Positions 1 through 10,745 of a stretch of 64,000 nucleotides of DNA are shown here, piece after piece. This stretch comes from Paguma larvata (Eukaryota > Chordata > Mammalia > Carnivora > Viverridae): assembly GCA_030068075.1 (NCBI GenBank), contig CM057830.1, forward strand, positions 28,428,247 through 28,492,246. Direction: 5' to 3'. The position numbers and the translations under genes are program-made. Each line of letters starts with the position of its first letter. Positions within the stretch are counted from its first letter, which is position 1. The notes beneath the pieces are model-generated. The model was given only the letters and a program-made list of their open reading frames with translations, was not told the DNA's origin and searched no databases.

Positions 1-1655
1 TTTTATTCGTTCATCTTTATTCACTATCATTGGTAGAAACAGGTTGTTTCCATATCTTGGTTATTGTGAATAATGCTGCAATGAACATGGAAATGAAGAT
101 ATCCTCTTCAAGATAGTGATTTCATTTCCTTTGGATACATCTTCAGAACTGGAATTGCTGGATCATATGGTAGTTGTATTTTTAATTTTTTGAAAAACTC
201 CCATAGTTTTCTACAGCAGTATCCAAATATACATGCACACCAACATACACAGGATTCCCTTTCCCCAACATCCTCACCAATACTTATTAACTCTTTTCTT
301 GTTTTTGATGATAACCATTTTAATAAGCGTGAGGTGACATCTTATTGTCGCTTTGATTTGCATTTCCATGGTGATTAATGATGCTAAAGGGTAAAATCAG
401 AGGTGATTTTAGGCACCTTTTCATGTACCTGTTGGTCACTTTTAAGTCTCCCATGGAAAAATGTTTTTCAGTTCCTCTGCCAATTTTGATTGGATTATTT
501 TTGTGGTATGTGAGTACATTTTGAATATTTTCTCAGATATGGGATTTGCAAACATTTTGTTTTATTCTGTAAGGCTGCATTTTGATTTTGTTAATGGATT
601 CCTTTGCTGAGCACAAGCTTTTTAGTTTGATGTAGTCCCACTTGTCTATTTTTGCTTTTGGTGTCAAATCCATTAAAAAAAATCACTGCCAAGGCCCCTG
701 CCAAGGAGCCTACTTTTATGTATATTTCTAGAAATTTTACAATTTCAGATCTGAATTTTTTAATTCATTTTGAGTTGATTTCTATGTATGGTGTAATACA
801 GGGCTCCTGTTTTATTCTTTTAAATATAACTATCCAGTTTTCCCAAAACCATTTGTTGAAGAGACTTTTATTTCTCCAATGTATGTTCTTGGCTCCTTTG
901 TTGTAAATTAATTGACCATAAATGTGGGGGGTTATTTTTGCAATTTCTATTTAGTTCCACTGATCTATATGCTTATTTTATATCAAAACCATAGTGCTTT
1001 AATTACTGTAGCTTTGTAATATAGTTTGAAATCAGGAAGTGTTAGGCATCCCAACTTTGCCTTTCACCTCTTTAGTTACGTTTATTCCTAGGTATCTTAT
1101 TGTTTTGGGGGCAATTGTAAATGGGTTGATTCCTTATATTTTTCTTTCTGCTGCTTCATTGTTGGTGTACAGAAATGCAACAGATTTCTGTACATTGATT
1201 TCTGTATCCTGTGACTTTACTGAATTTGTTGATGAGTTCTAGCAGCTTTTTGGTGGAGTCTTTGGAGTTTTCTACATGGAGTATCAGGTCATCTACAAAC
1301 AGGGAAAATTTTACTTCTTCCTTGATGATTTAGATGCCTTTTCTTTATTTTTGTTGTCTGATTGCTGTGGCTATGGCTTCCAGTACTATGTTAAACAGTA
1401 ATGGTGAGAGTGGACATCCTTGTTGCTGACCTTAGAGGAAAAGCTCTCAGTTTTTCCACACTGACAGTGATATTAGCTGTGTGTTTTACATAGATGGCCT
1501 TTATTATGTTGAGGCATGTTCCCTCCAAACCTACTTTATCGAGGGTTTTTATCATGAATGGATGTTGTACTTTGGCAAATGCTTTTTCTGCATCTACTGA
1601 TATGATCATATGGTTTGTATCCTTCTTTAATTAATGTAATGTATCATGTTGATTG
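1..1655 (-). mobile_element. LINE-1 fragment, antisense, with ORF2 reverse transcriptase remnant
   Basis: The plus strand reads as the reverse complement of L1 ORF2, running from its C-terminal coding end at the left edge towards the reverse transcriptase domain on the right. Minus-strand translation of 1391-1609 gives a 72-residue piece beginning [20 protein letters not shown], which closely resembles the L1 RT segment around the first catalytic Asp (DAEKAF). Near 1040-1075 the text jumps between two parts of ORF2 that are normally about 270 bases apart, so there is an internal deletion. Many stops and frameshifts make it a dead copy. It is cut by the left window edge. Confidence 0.92.
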
Positions 1656-1667
1656 ATTTGTGAGTAG

Positions 1668-2130
1668 CGAATTACTCCCAAATATTTTTGATGCTGTTGT
1701 AAATGGGATTGATTTTCTTCATTTCTCTAATAGATCACTGTTAGGGTATAGAAACGCAACCCTTTTGCATATAGATTTTACATCCTGCGACTTTACTGAA
1801 TGCATTTATTCTAATAGATTCTTGGTGGAGTCTTTAGAGTTTATATATATGTGTATATACATATATATAAACATACATTCATATATATACATATATATAT
1901 ATATATAATCTGCAAAAAGACACAATTTTATTTCTTTATTTCTGATTTGGATAGGTTTCATTTCTTTTTCGTGTCTAATTGCTCTAGCTAAGAGTTCCAG
2001 TACTATGTCAAATAAAAGTAGTGAGAATAAACATCCCTGTCTTGCTTCTGAACTTAGAGGAATGTTTTTCAGGTTTCCACCATTGTGTATTATGTTAGCT
2101 GTGGCTTGTCATATATGGCCTTTGCTCTCT
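1668..2130 (-). mobile_element. Second LINE-1 ORF2 fragment, antisense
   Basis: This repeats the same ORF2 region already seen at about 1080-1500, in the same orientation but clearly diverged (for example TTCCAGTACTATGT recurs at about 1379 and 1995). The divergence suggests a separate, probably older L1 copy, not a recent local duplication. It is split by an AT microsatellite. The right edge, near 2130, is approximate. Confidence 0.85.
1846..1909. repeat. AT-rich microsatellite (TA/TATACA)
   Basis: Alternating TA with TATACA and TATAAACA interruptions, inside the second antisense L1 fragment. It replaces a few tens of bases of expected L1 sequence. Confidence 0.9.
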
Positions 2131-3029
2131 GTATCCAAACTGAACCACCTGTGATTCCTCATTGTGGCATACTCTTTCATCCTGCATCCTATACATTATC
2201 CCGTTTTTTTTCTCCTGCAGTTGATTTTCAGTATACTTATTTTTAAAATATGAGCTTGGGCAGCTTCACATCTCTATGCTTTCCCCTTATCAAGTGGAGC
2301 AGCTGTTTCTATGCACTAGTGTGCACTCTAGGCATAGTCCTTCCTTAGCACCCAGTACCCTGGGCTGTAGCCATTGAATCACTCCACTCTAACTCTTGCT
2401 ACAGGATAAGCTAGTTTATATGCATTTTATACCCACAGTACCTAGCAATAACTGACAAATAGTATTTTATTTACTCATTCATTTATTGAATGAATGAACA
2501 AATGGGTGAATGAGCGAGTGGTTCTAACAGAATATATTTCCTACTGAACCAAAAAGCCACAAACTCAGGAGAAGTGCTCCAAATGATTTTACACCACTGG
2601 AAAACCTGTTGGACACTGTTTAAGAGAAATCTCCTTTCTGCAGAGAACATAGCTACCTCACTAAAAGATTACAATATGCACAGATTAATTCTGTATCTAC
2701 ATACATGGTCTCTAGATACAAAGACATAACATATATTTTATAGAAAGGCTACACGATCTGGGCTATTAGAGAATAGGCAATGAGGACACACTCACATCAA
2801 GGGAGGGTCATGATTAGAACTGGGCCAGAGGCAGTTAATGAGGTGAGTAAGTTAGATGATTGTCCCAATGAAGAAGTAATAAGATCCTGAAATAGACAAA
2901 TTGCAATGGGAATAGAGAAAAATAGATGGAGTTTAACCAATTAGCAAATATTTATTGAAATCTGAAAGCACCAGTGCGAATACTTTAAGTCAAGATTGGT
3001 TAAAAAAAATCATGGATTCTTATCCTTCT
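2131..3029. other. Unclassified non-coding sequence with a possible L2/MIR tail
   Basis: No gene is recognised. Around 2435-2515 a cagtacctagcaataa-like segment followed by a TTATTGAATGAATGAA run resembles the 3' end of an L2 or MIR element (consensus type: cacatag...caataaat...ttgaatgaatga). The same bases form a small TCATTCA/TGAATGA palindrome. The remainder is AT-rich sequence I cannot assign. Confidence 0.4.
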
Positions 3030-3450
3030 CCTTTTTGGCCCTGCTCTGTGCCCTGGGAGGCTGACCTCTATGGACTGTGTCTTGCGAGATCCATTATTCT
3101 GTATTGATTTTGACCAGTGGGGGAAACCAGCCTAAGATCAAAGGAAAGGAAGATGGAATATTTATTTTCCTTCCCATCCCCAGATCCTCCCTGACATTGG
3201 GGTTTTGGCAGCAGCTGCATTCCTCTAAGACCACAGCTCATTTCTAGCCACCCCTATTCTGCATGTCCAGGTCTTACCAGACTTCCCCAATACCATTTCT
3301 TATCTGTGCCACCCCAGGCCCAAGAGTAATGTCTCTCAACTGAGATTAGAATCTGGGGACTTAATAACTGTTCGTTGGTTACCTAGACCTTTCCAAGCCT
3401 ATGAAAACTGTCCCCTCATTAAATTATGTTCGACCATTTGAGGGAGGCTT
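3030..3450 (+). mobile_element. Old dispersed mammalian repeat, family not assigned
   Basis: The stretch starts TTTTGGCCCTGCTCTGTGCC, continues with GGAGGCTGACCTCTATGGAC, and ends with a pattern like ctttcc..cctatgaaaactgtcccctcattaaa. I recognise this as a recurrent mammalian interspersed repeat whose 3' end appears again at about 24850-25145 in this window. The copy is heavily diverged. I cannot name the family reliably; a search against a repeat library would settle it. Confidence 0.55.
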
Positions 3451-6400
3451 TTCTCTCCTTTTGGGAACCTGGTATTCTCATTTATCTAAAGGTTCCTATG
3501 AGGAAATAGTAGAAGCTGTGTAAAGAGAGCTATTATTAGTAGAATGTAGGCTTTAAAATATTCACTAATAACTGCCAGAGAGAGAATACAGGACATGTAT
3601 CTAGTAGGAAAATTTTCAAACAAAGAGAACAGATTCAGAATCTCCTATCTATACATTCCCTACCCTTTATCTTCAAGGGATCATCTACAACCGGACATTC
3701 TAAATTTTGAAGCCCTCAGATCAGCTTTACATTTAATTTCTTTCCATCCACATGAGAACGGCCACTTGCCAATTTTGGTCACATTTTCTGTGGGAATACT
3801 AACTTTCGTGCCAGGCCTCTGTCCAAGTCTTGACTCTGGCTTTCTCTAAACCACAGCTTAGTGAGTCCTGAAATTTTAAATTACTTTCCATTTGCCATTT
3901 TAGCTATTTTGTGTTGTTACAGAAATCCAGAAGCCCTCTAGCATAGGATATACATTTGTAACTCATCTTTAACATTTCCACCTACAATTCAGTGTCTATA
4001 ACCTATGTGTCCTCCCCTCTATCTTTTTTACCCTGTAAATTCTGTGTTTGTGAATCTCTTTGAATGAGGTCTCTTTTTAAACCTGACAACCTTTGAATAA
4101 TTTATCCCAAATTTAGGTACAATTCCTAATTTTTTTTTTTTTTTTTTTACCAGAAACCACCTCTATCAATTCTTTTAAGAACACAGTTTTATATTTAGAA
4201 TTACAGACTCTAGAATACTTTGGGAAAATTAATGGTAGTTTAGTCTGACCATTTACTTTCTATAATTTTTTCCATTTAACTTGCCCCAATCAGTGTTAAT
4301 TTTTCAACCAGTAGAACTGTGTCTCTGCCCACAGGTTGCTGACCAGGGATCGTGTGAGGGAGTCTACCTTTGAGGATAAGAATAAGAGTAGGAAGTAGGG
4401 CTTGCTGCATGCCAAACAGGGTGTCGCTTGCTAGTCGTTTTAATTCCTGAAGTGCTGTTTCAGAGGAAATGAGACGAAGTTGGGAATCAGGAGAACAGTG
4501 TAGAAGTCTAGGGGTAAAATTCCAGAATGCACCCTTAAACAGTTAAGCAGAGACAGGAAGCAGCAGCAAGATGGGAAATGAAGTGTAGTGTGCACAATGG
4601 AGAAAACCTTCAATCCTGTATATGGCCCTGTGTGCTTTAGAAACAAAGGGTGGGACTAGAAAGGGGCTGTCCCTTCACTTGTCAATCCCACGAGGAGCTT
4701 CTTTGTCCGTGTTTCTTCAGATCTGCTCATCAAAAGTCTGCTGTTTATAGACAATCACCCACGAGACATTCCAAAGGAAACATGGGGGTCTAGAATGGCC
4801 TGAGCATCCCTTCCTGGGCCTCATCATCCCTTCCCTAATGACTGAAGTAAGCAGGTTGTAAAGAGAAACAGACAGCTGAACAGCTGTGAAAGATTAGAGT
4901 CAAGGTCCATTAGGGCTTAACTGAAAAAAAAAAAAAAAGGCAAACTAACCTTATTAAAAAAAGAAAAAAACAAACAAACTAGCATGCAAAATAGGAAACC
5001 AGAGCAGAAGCCATTCTATGTCTGGGAAGCTCAAATGTAGGGAGTCTGCCATTTGGAGCACACTGGCCCAGGAGATACAAGGATTGAAGAGGTAATATAT
5101 TTGACAGATCTGGATATGAGGCTAATATGTCACCGATTTTGGTCAAGATCCAATCAAGATCAGAAGCTAGATGTGACTGAGCCTACAGGTTGAGCAACAT
5201 CAGTGTGTGCAGCTGAGTGAAGCTGTGGTAAGCTATGATCGACACTCTCTATTTAAACTAAGGAACAAAGAGTGAATAAAATGAGGATTGGTCAATATTC
5301 ATTGGTAACCCAAATGGATACTAGTAATTTAATCACAATGCAAACTCTCATTAATTTTTGATGACTTGAAAAAAATGCACCCTTATGGGAACTTTTCATT
5401 CTTCCTCTTTTCCACTTGCATTTCACATTTGTCTTTTGGCATATCAAGCCTGGAAATCCCCAAATGTTTTTCTTTGGAAAGAATTTGAGTGGCTCTAGAC
5501 AGATGGGGAAATGGACCATCTGGTGTCTGGTGTTATTGCTGCATGCAATGTAAGTCTAGATAACATAAGGGTGACTGGCCAACTGCCCAGATAATACCAC
5601 CAATTCTCTGGATTTACTGAATTTCTCCGAGAACTACACTTCAATATGGTAATTTATTTTTAAACAGAGTACCATTCTGATTTGCTTGGAGAAGAAAAAT
5701 ATGTTTTTAAAGAATGGAAGAAAGAGCAAGACTTTAAAATGCAGTATTTGTTTTTTATTGCATGTCTCTGACTAGCCTTCCAACTTCCTAGAGTTATTAA
5801 AGTCAGCAACAGTGGGACCTCAAGAGGATCAAACTTTCTAGAAAGATCTGAATACTATCATCTCAAGTGTATATCTTTTTTCTTACTTGGTAGAATATTT
5901 TTTTTTGATTAAGGAGGTTCCTTTTGCAAGGTTGTCTCAAAATTGTATGAGCAGAATTCCCATCAGATGATGTATTGTACTTTAGAAAAATTATTTTCTT
6001 CTAATTCCTTATGTGATTAGGCCTCAAGGGGAATAAAAAAATAGCCACAAGTACAGTGAAAGAAAAGCATAATGACCCCAGAAATGTCACTAATATGACT
6101 ACTGCTGTCAAGTCACCTTTAAAGAAATGCTTGCTCAGTGACCTATAAGCACTTTGTGTCTTGAAAGAAAGAGGCCTTGTGACCTGTTGCCAAAGGTGGC
6201 ATTTAATTGATGACCTAAGCAGAATCCCAAATAAAAGACTCGCCCAAAGATTTGTGGACAGCGACCATAACTTTGAGTCCATTAACTTCTATGATTATCT
6301 AATAAAGAACTTGACACAGAGCAGTAGTTAAAGGAACAAATGAACAAAATATTTTCTTATCTGATCCTACCTTTCTCCTATCTCTATTTTTTTTATCTCT

Positions 6401-6907
6401 GTTGTTTAACAAACCAATTTTTTTCAATTTTATCATCATTTCTTTGTTTTACTGTTTGTCCTGATATATATGTCCCAAATTTCCTGGGTTTGACACTGAC
6501 TTCTCTTTGCATGCTTCATCTGACCATTTATTTTTGACACATTCATAATACCCCTAGATAACATCATCTTGGGCATGACAAGCTCCCCCAAATACCCCTT
6601 TCTTTCTATGTTCCCTGAAGCTTACTCCCCACCCACAGCCAAAAATTAATACATCAGGAATCACCTTATCTAGATTCATGGTTCCTAAAGGACATTTAAT
6701 ACTCATGATGTAACATAGTGAGGAAGATAATTTAAGGCCTATTTTCTGAAAATTATTTTATTAAATAACTCAACTAAGGCTGAACAAATATGATTGAAGC
6801 CAATTTTGAAATTCAATGCCATTTATTTATTGGAACAGACCCCTGGAGCAGAACATGAGCTGAGAAACCAGCAATCCTTAATAGTCAACAATCTATGTCA
6901 GGGCATC
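3451..6907. other. Long unclassified non-coding stretch
   Basis: About 3.4 kb without a recognisable gene or confident repeat. It contains a poly-T run (4131-4149), a 14-base poly-A and a second A-rich segment (4925-4978), and several short open frames (the longest 93 codons, minus strand, 6001-6282) with no recognisable domain. Those lengths are expected by chance in AT-rich DNA. Confidence 0.6.
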
Positions 6908-7064
6908 TGCTATAGATTAAATATTTGCGTCTACCCAAAATTCCTATGTTAAATCCCAGAGCCCAGTGTGACAGTATTAGGAGGTGGGGCCTTTGAGAGG
7001 TGATTAGGTCATGAAGGTGAAACCCTTACAAAGGGGATTAAGTACCCTTATAAAAGAGACTCTA
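6908..7064 (+). mobile_element. MLT1-type LTR (ERVL-MaLR), 5' part
   Basis: The segment begins TGCTATAGATTAAATATTTG, contains the typical GGAGGTGGGGCCTTTGAGAG and continues through a gattaggtcatgaaggtg block to CCCTTATAAAAGAGACTC. This follows the MLT1 LTR pattern of the mammalian apparent LTR retrotransposons. The LTR is interrupted at 7065 by a SINE and resumes at 7278. No internal retroviral sequence adjoins it, so it is a solo LTR. Confidence 0.85.
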
Positions 7065-7277
7065 GGGGCTCCTGAGTGGCTTGGTCAGTTAAGTGTCCTA
7101 TTCTTGATTTTGGTTCAGGTCATGATCTCATGGTTCATGAGTTTGAGCTCCCAACTGGGCTCGGCACTGACAGCACAGAGTGGGCTTGGGATTCTTTCCC
7201 TTTCAATCTCTGTCCTCCTCTCCCCCCACCACTCTCTCAAAAATAAACAAACATTATTTTAAAATAAATAAATAAAA
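7065..7277 (+). mobile_element. Felid-type CAN-SINE inserted in the MLT1 LTR
   Basis: The head AGGGGCTCCTGAGTGGCTTG, the gtcatgatctcatggttcatgagtttgagctc block and an A-rich AATAAACAAAC tail define a full-length SINE. The flanks AAAAGAGACTC (7052-7062) and AAAACAGACTC (about 7274-7284) form a target-site duplication with one mismatch. The insertion splits the LTR cleanly. Confidence 0.93.
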
Positions 7278-7445
7278 CAGACTCCAAAGAGCTCCCTTGC
7301 CCCTTCTGACACATAAAGTTACAGTTAGAAGACAGCCATCTATGAACCAGAAGTGGCCCTTATGGACATGGAATCTAACAGCACTTTGATCTTGCACTTT
7401 CTAGTGTCCAGAACTGTGGGAAATAAATTTCTGCTGTTTATAAAA
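7278..7445 (+). mobile_element. MLT1-type LTR (ERVL-MaLR), 3' part
   Basis: The text continues the LTR interrupted at 7064: AAAGAGCTCCCTTGCCCCTT, then a gaagacagccatctatgaacc block and CCAGAACTGTGGGAAATAAA followed by tttctgctgtttataaa. The terminal CA end has decayed, so the right boundary is uncertain by up to about 50 bases. Confidence 0.85.
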
Positions 7446-8626
7446 CAGCATCCTTAATAATTTTTACTAATATTTCAGCCTAAATTATCTATGCGCTGGG
7501 GATATGATTTATATTGATATGGTGAGTTGCAGCAATCACAAATCAGATTGACTTCCTTTTAGCAGTTTCCTTACTCTCAACAGAGGTAAACTGAAAGACT
7601 TTTTCAAAAATGGTTGTATCTGGATATGCACTGCAAATAACATATAGAGCAGGGGTTGTAGCAACAGATGTTTGGTACAGAACTGCCTATTCCCTGAGTC
7701 ATTCTGAGAAGGGGCAATCTCAGCCAAACCTATCTTTCTCTTAAGATTGAATTGCAAATTTAGGCTTTTTGATCATAGATGGATGACCTGGTATATGTTC
7801 TACTCTTTTCTAATTTGTTCATTATCTACTAATGCCAGAAGATAATTAACAGTCTTACATCCATTTCTTTTCCATACAGAAGGCTTTAGTATTTATTATA
7901 TGTAATATACCTTAGAAAATGACAACTGTCCTCTTTTAAGAGAAAGGGTTTTCTTCATAATTTTTCCATTTCCGGCAAGATTATTCATGTCTTTTGCTTT
8001 GAACAGTTTGAAACTATACAATATTTTCTCCACTTCTCACATTCTATACACACGTGAGATTCCAAGCAATTAATTCTGTGATTTAACTAAATGAAACTGG
8101 GTCATGAATGTCTTCAATTTGTCAGCATACTCAGTAGCTGACTCCAGTTACTGGATGTATTATTTTCAGGACTGTGAACAGAATTGAAGTCATAATTACT
8201 CTAGAAAAATATTCTGATTTTTATACATTCAATAAGTATTTCTTGAATGCCTATTCTACACATGACCTTATGCAAAGTGATAATCCCATTACTGTGTCTG
8301 TATGTGTGCTGACAGAGTAATTATTAGCTTTTTATTTCATACAAAAGAGTACCGAGAAAGATTTGTCATCATTATGAGCTACAAAAGCATAGATAGGGAG
8401 GTAGTCATGGAACCTACTGTTCTTGTTAAAATTGCAGGTGAGTCTTTGACCTTATGCACTTATAGTCACTGGGTAGATAATATTTGCTTTGAGTCATAGG
8501 CAGTTGTACTTTATCATCCTCTGTCTTTTTCTGCCTGAACACTACCCCTTTAAGTAAACGCCAGTGGTAAGAAATACTGGCCTATTTTCCACACCCCTAG
8601 CCAGCTATATCAGAATCTCTAAGGGT
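7446..8626. other. Unclassified non-coding sequence
   Basis: No gene recognised. A short CATTCAATAAGTATTTCTTG motif near 8226 resembles the start of an antisense MIR or L2 tail but is too short to call. Open frames here (73 codons at 7536-7757 minus, 65 codons at 8302-8499 plus) have no recognisable features. Confidence 0.55.
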
Positions 8627-8751
8627 AGGGGGTGCCTGGGTGGCTCAGTTGGTTAAGCATCCGACTTTGGCTCAGGTCGTGATCTCACTCACTCCCTTTC
8701 TCTCTCTGTCTCTCTCAAATATAAATAAACATTTAAAAAATTAAAAAAAAA
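8627..8751 (+). mobile_element. Felid-type CAN-SINE with internal deletion
   Basis: The head GGGTGCCTGGGTGGCTCAG runs to TCGTGATCTCACTCACTCCC, where the text jumps from the B-box-proximal region straight into the CT-rich part. About 80-90 bases of the usual body are missing. The flanks AGAATCTCTAAGGGT (8612) and AGAATCTTTAAGAGT (8752) form a 15-base target-site duplication with two mismatches, so the deletion lies inside one insertion and this is not a chimera of two. Confidence 0.93.
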
Positions 8752-8954
8752 AGAATCTTTAAGAGTGGGACCTAAGCATCAGCCACGTGAATCCATTGTG
8801 TGGCAGGAGCCGGGCATCATGGCATTAGATGAAGAGACAATTTATGCTCACAAGAAGTGGAATATTAACGTGTTCTTAAATAAAGATGAACATAAAATTA
8901 AGAGGGGGATGAGTCATTATTTTGTATGTGTCTCATAAAATTTGTTATTTTTCT

Positions 8955-9149
<195 letters not shown>

Positions 9150-9864
9150 AACAGGCCTATATTGATAAAGTAGTGTGGTGAGGGTGAACTGAGGTTCTTC
9201 TGCCTCTCTTAGACACACTAGATTTAGGCATCAGAGTGAAGCAACCTGGGCATGATGCCCTTGATTAATAGTTAATCCAAGAAAGTGTATAACATCATCA
9301 GGTCACGGAAAGGGGAGAAACTCTTCTAATGTAAAAAGATACTATTTAGTTACACATCAGGTCAAAGCACATAAGGAAGACGAATTTCTTTTGTGGCCCA
9401 GTTGGGAATATTTGAAAGGAAATTGTTTCCTCTAAGTTGAGATGTGAATCATGTCAGACACATTTTAAGGGAAAGGAAACAGACTGGAAGCCTTTCACTG
9501 TTCCAAACTCCATTCTTGGGACCAAGGGAAACTCTCACCACTACCCTTCTGAACAGAACAAACAGTAACTGCGAAGACCAAACGCTATTTACATCCATTA
9601 AAATCAAGGTGCTACCTTTCCTAGTCTTAAGGGGCCAAGCTAATTTCCTTAAGCAGAGGAGACAGCATGGAAAATGGAGGCTAGTCAAAACACAGAAAGC
9701 CAACTGGTGAATAAGAGAAGATGACAAAGGAGATACAGTGAGCCAGTTAGGAGCATCAAGAAGGATCAGGTATATGCTCAAGATGGCCTAAGGAGTGTCT
9801 GTGGAAAACCCTATCCTTCTGCTCCCATCTTCTGTCCATGGCTCACAATGACTCAAGCAGCGTG
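9150..9864. other. Unclassified non-coding sequence
   Basis: No gene or assignable repeat. A minus-strand open frame (9449-9781, 110 codons) overlaps a plus-strand one (9444-9710, 88 codons). Neither shows a recognisable domain, and their overlap argues against coding. Confidence 0.5.
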
Positions 9865-9874
9865 GTGTGTGTCT

Positions 9875-9907
<33 letters not shown>

Positions 9908-9918
9908 CGCACATGCAC
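9865..9918. repeat. GT microsatellite grading into GC alternation
   Basis: A GT run (about 9867-9896) passes directly into GCGCGCGCGTGCGCACATGC. Alternating purine-pyrimidine DNA with a GC core is the classical Z-DNA-forming composition. Confidence 0.96.
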
Positions 9919-10566
9919 AGTACAAGGGGTGTTGCCAAAGAGCTGTGTTCTTTCCCCACTTGCACCCCTCCCCAACCTACTTTGTGTTGGAACCATCATC
10001 GGGTTCAGTTCTGACCTTTCTAGGGCTTCATTTGGGTCAGCATATACTGTGATTCTGGGAAAGGCAATCCAGACAGAACTGGAAGATGGTAGAGAGCACC
10101 TTTCTACCCTTCAAGCCCCCTTCCTTTGTGGTCTGCTGAGCACCCACACTGTGATTGCAGGAAGCAGACCAAACACTTCATCATGCTATCCCAAACCATT
10201 TATTTTAAATAATCAGCCCACACATTGTTCAAGCTGGCAATCAATTTTAGTTTCATAACAATAAAGAGTCTAAAGAGATGACCATCTGTTACCAACATTT
10301 TCTGAAAACTACTATGCTCATTTTAGGTATCCAGAAAAACATATGTTAAATATGAACAAACCAAATACTGTAAGTGACAAGCTTCTTCCAAAATTCTGAT
10401 AGTATGTACCCCTCCCTGCCCCACACTACTAGAAGCTGGGTAAGCATATCAAACACAAGAACGTGAGAGTGAGTGAACCAGGACAAAACAAATATAATCA
10501 TAATCAGTGAGAAGTCAGTGGAAAAAGGCCTTCTCTAAATGTGAACTACAGCACATATTCTTCACA
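9919..10566. other. Unclassified non-coding sequence
   Basis: No gene recognised. A 136-codon open frame starting at 9848 runs through the GT repeat and beyond. Its N-terminus is V/C repeat translation, and the rest shows no motif. Confidence 0.5.
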
Positions 10567-10745
10567 TCAGCCATGCTCAACCCTGACTGGCCGTTAGAAT
10601 CACTGAGAAAGCAGTTAAAAATCTGGGTGCTAAGGCCACAGTCCACACCATTAAATCTGAATCACTGAGGATTGGATCCAGTCAGCCATAGTTTTATAAA
10701 TTCCAGGGGTGATTCCAATGTGCAGCCCAGTTCGAGAATCAGGGC
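10567..10745 (+). mobile_element. MER5-like hAT-Charlie non-autonomous DNA transposon
   Basis: The order and wording follow MER5A/B: ccgttagaatcact followed by AGTTAAAAATCTGGGTGCTA, AAATCTGAATCACTGAGGAT, a ggtgattccaatgtgcagcc segment and an end TTCGAGAATCAGGG. The terminal inverted repeats (consensus CAGTGGTTCTCAA type) are degraded. This family is an ancient mammalian cut-and-paste remnant with no coding capacity. Confidence 0.82.

Noticed and set aside
1391..1609. Reverse transcriptase-like 72-residue ORF as a possible gene
   Set aside because: It is a short decayed part of an L1 ORF2 with adjacent L1 text and stops.
9848..10258. 136-codon ORF starting before the GT repeat
   Set aside because: The N-terminal part is repeat translation and the rest has no motif; a competing frame overlaps.
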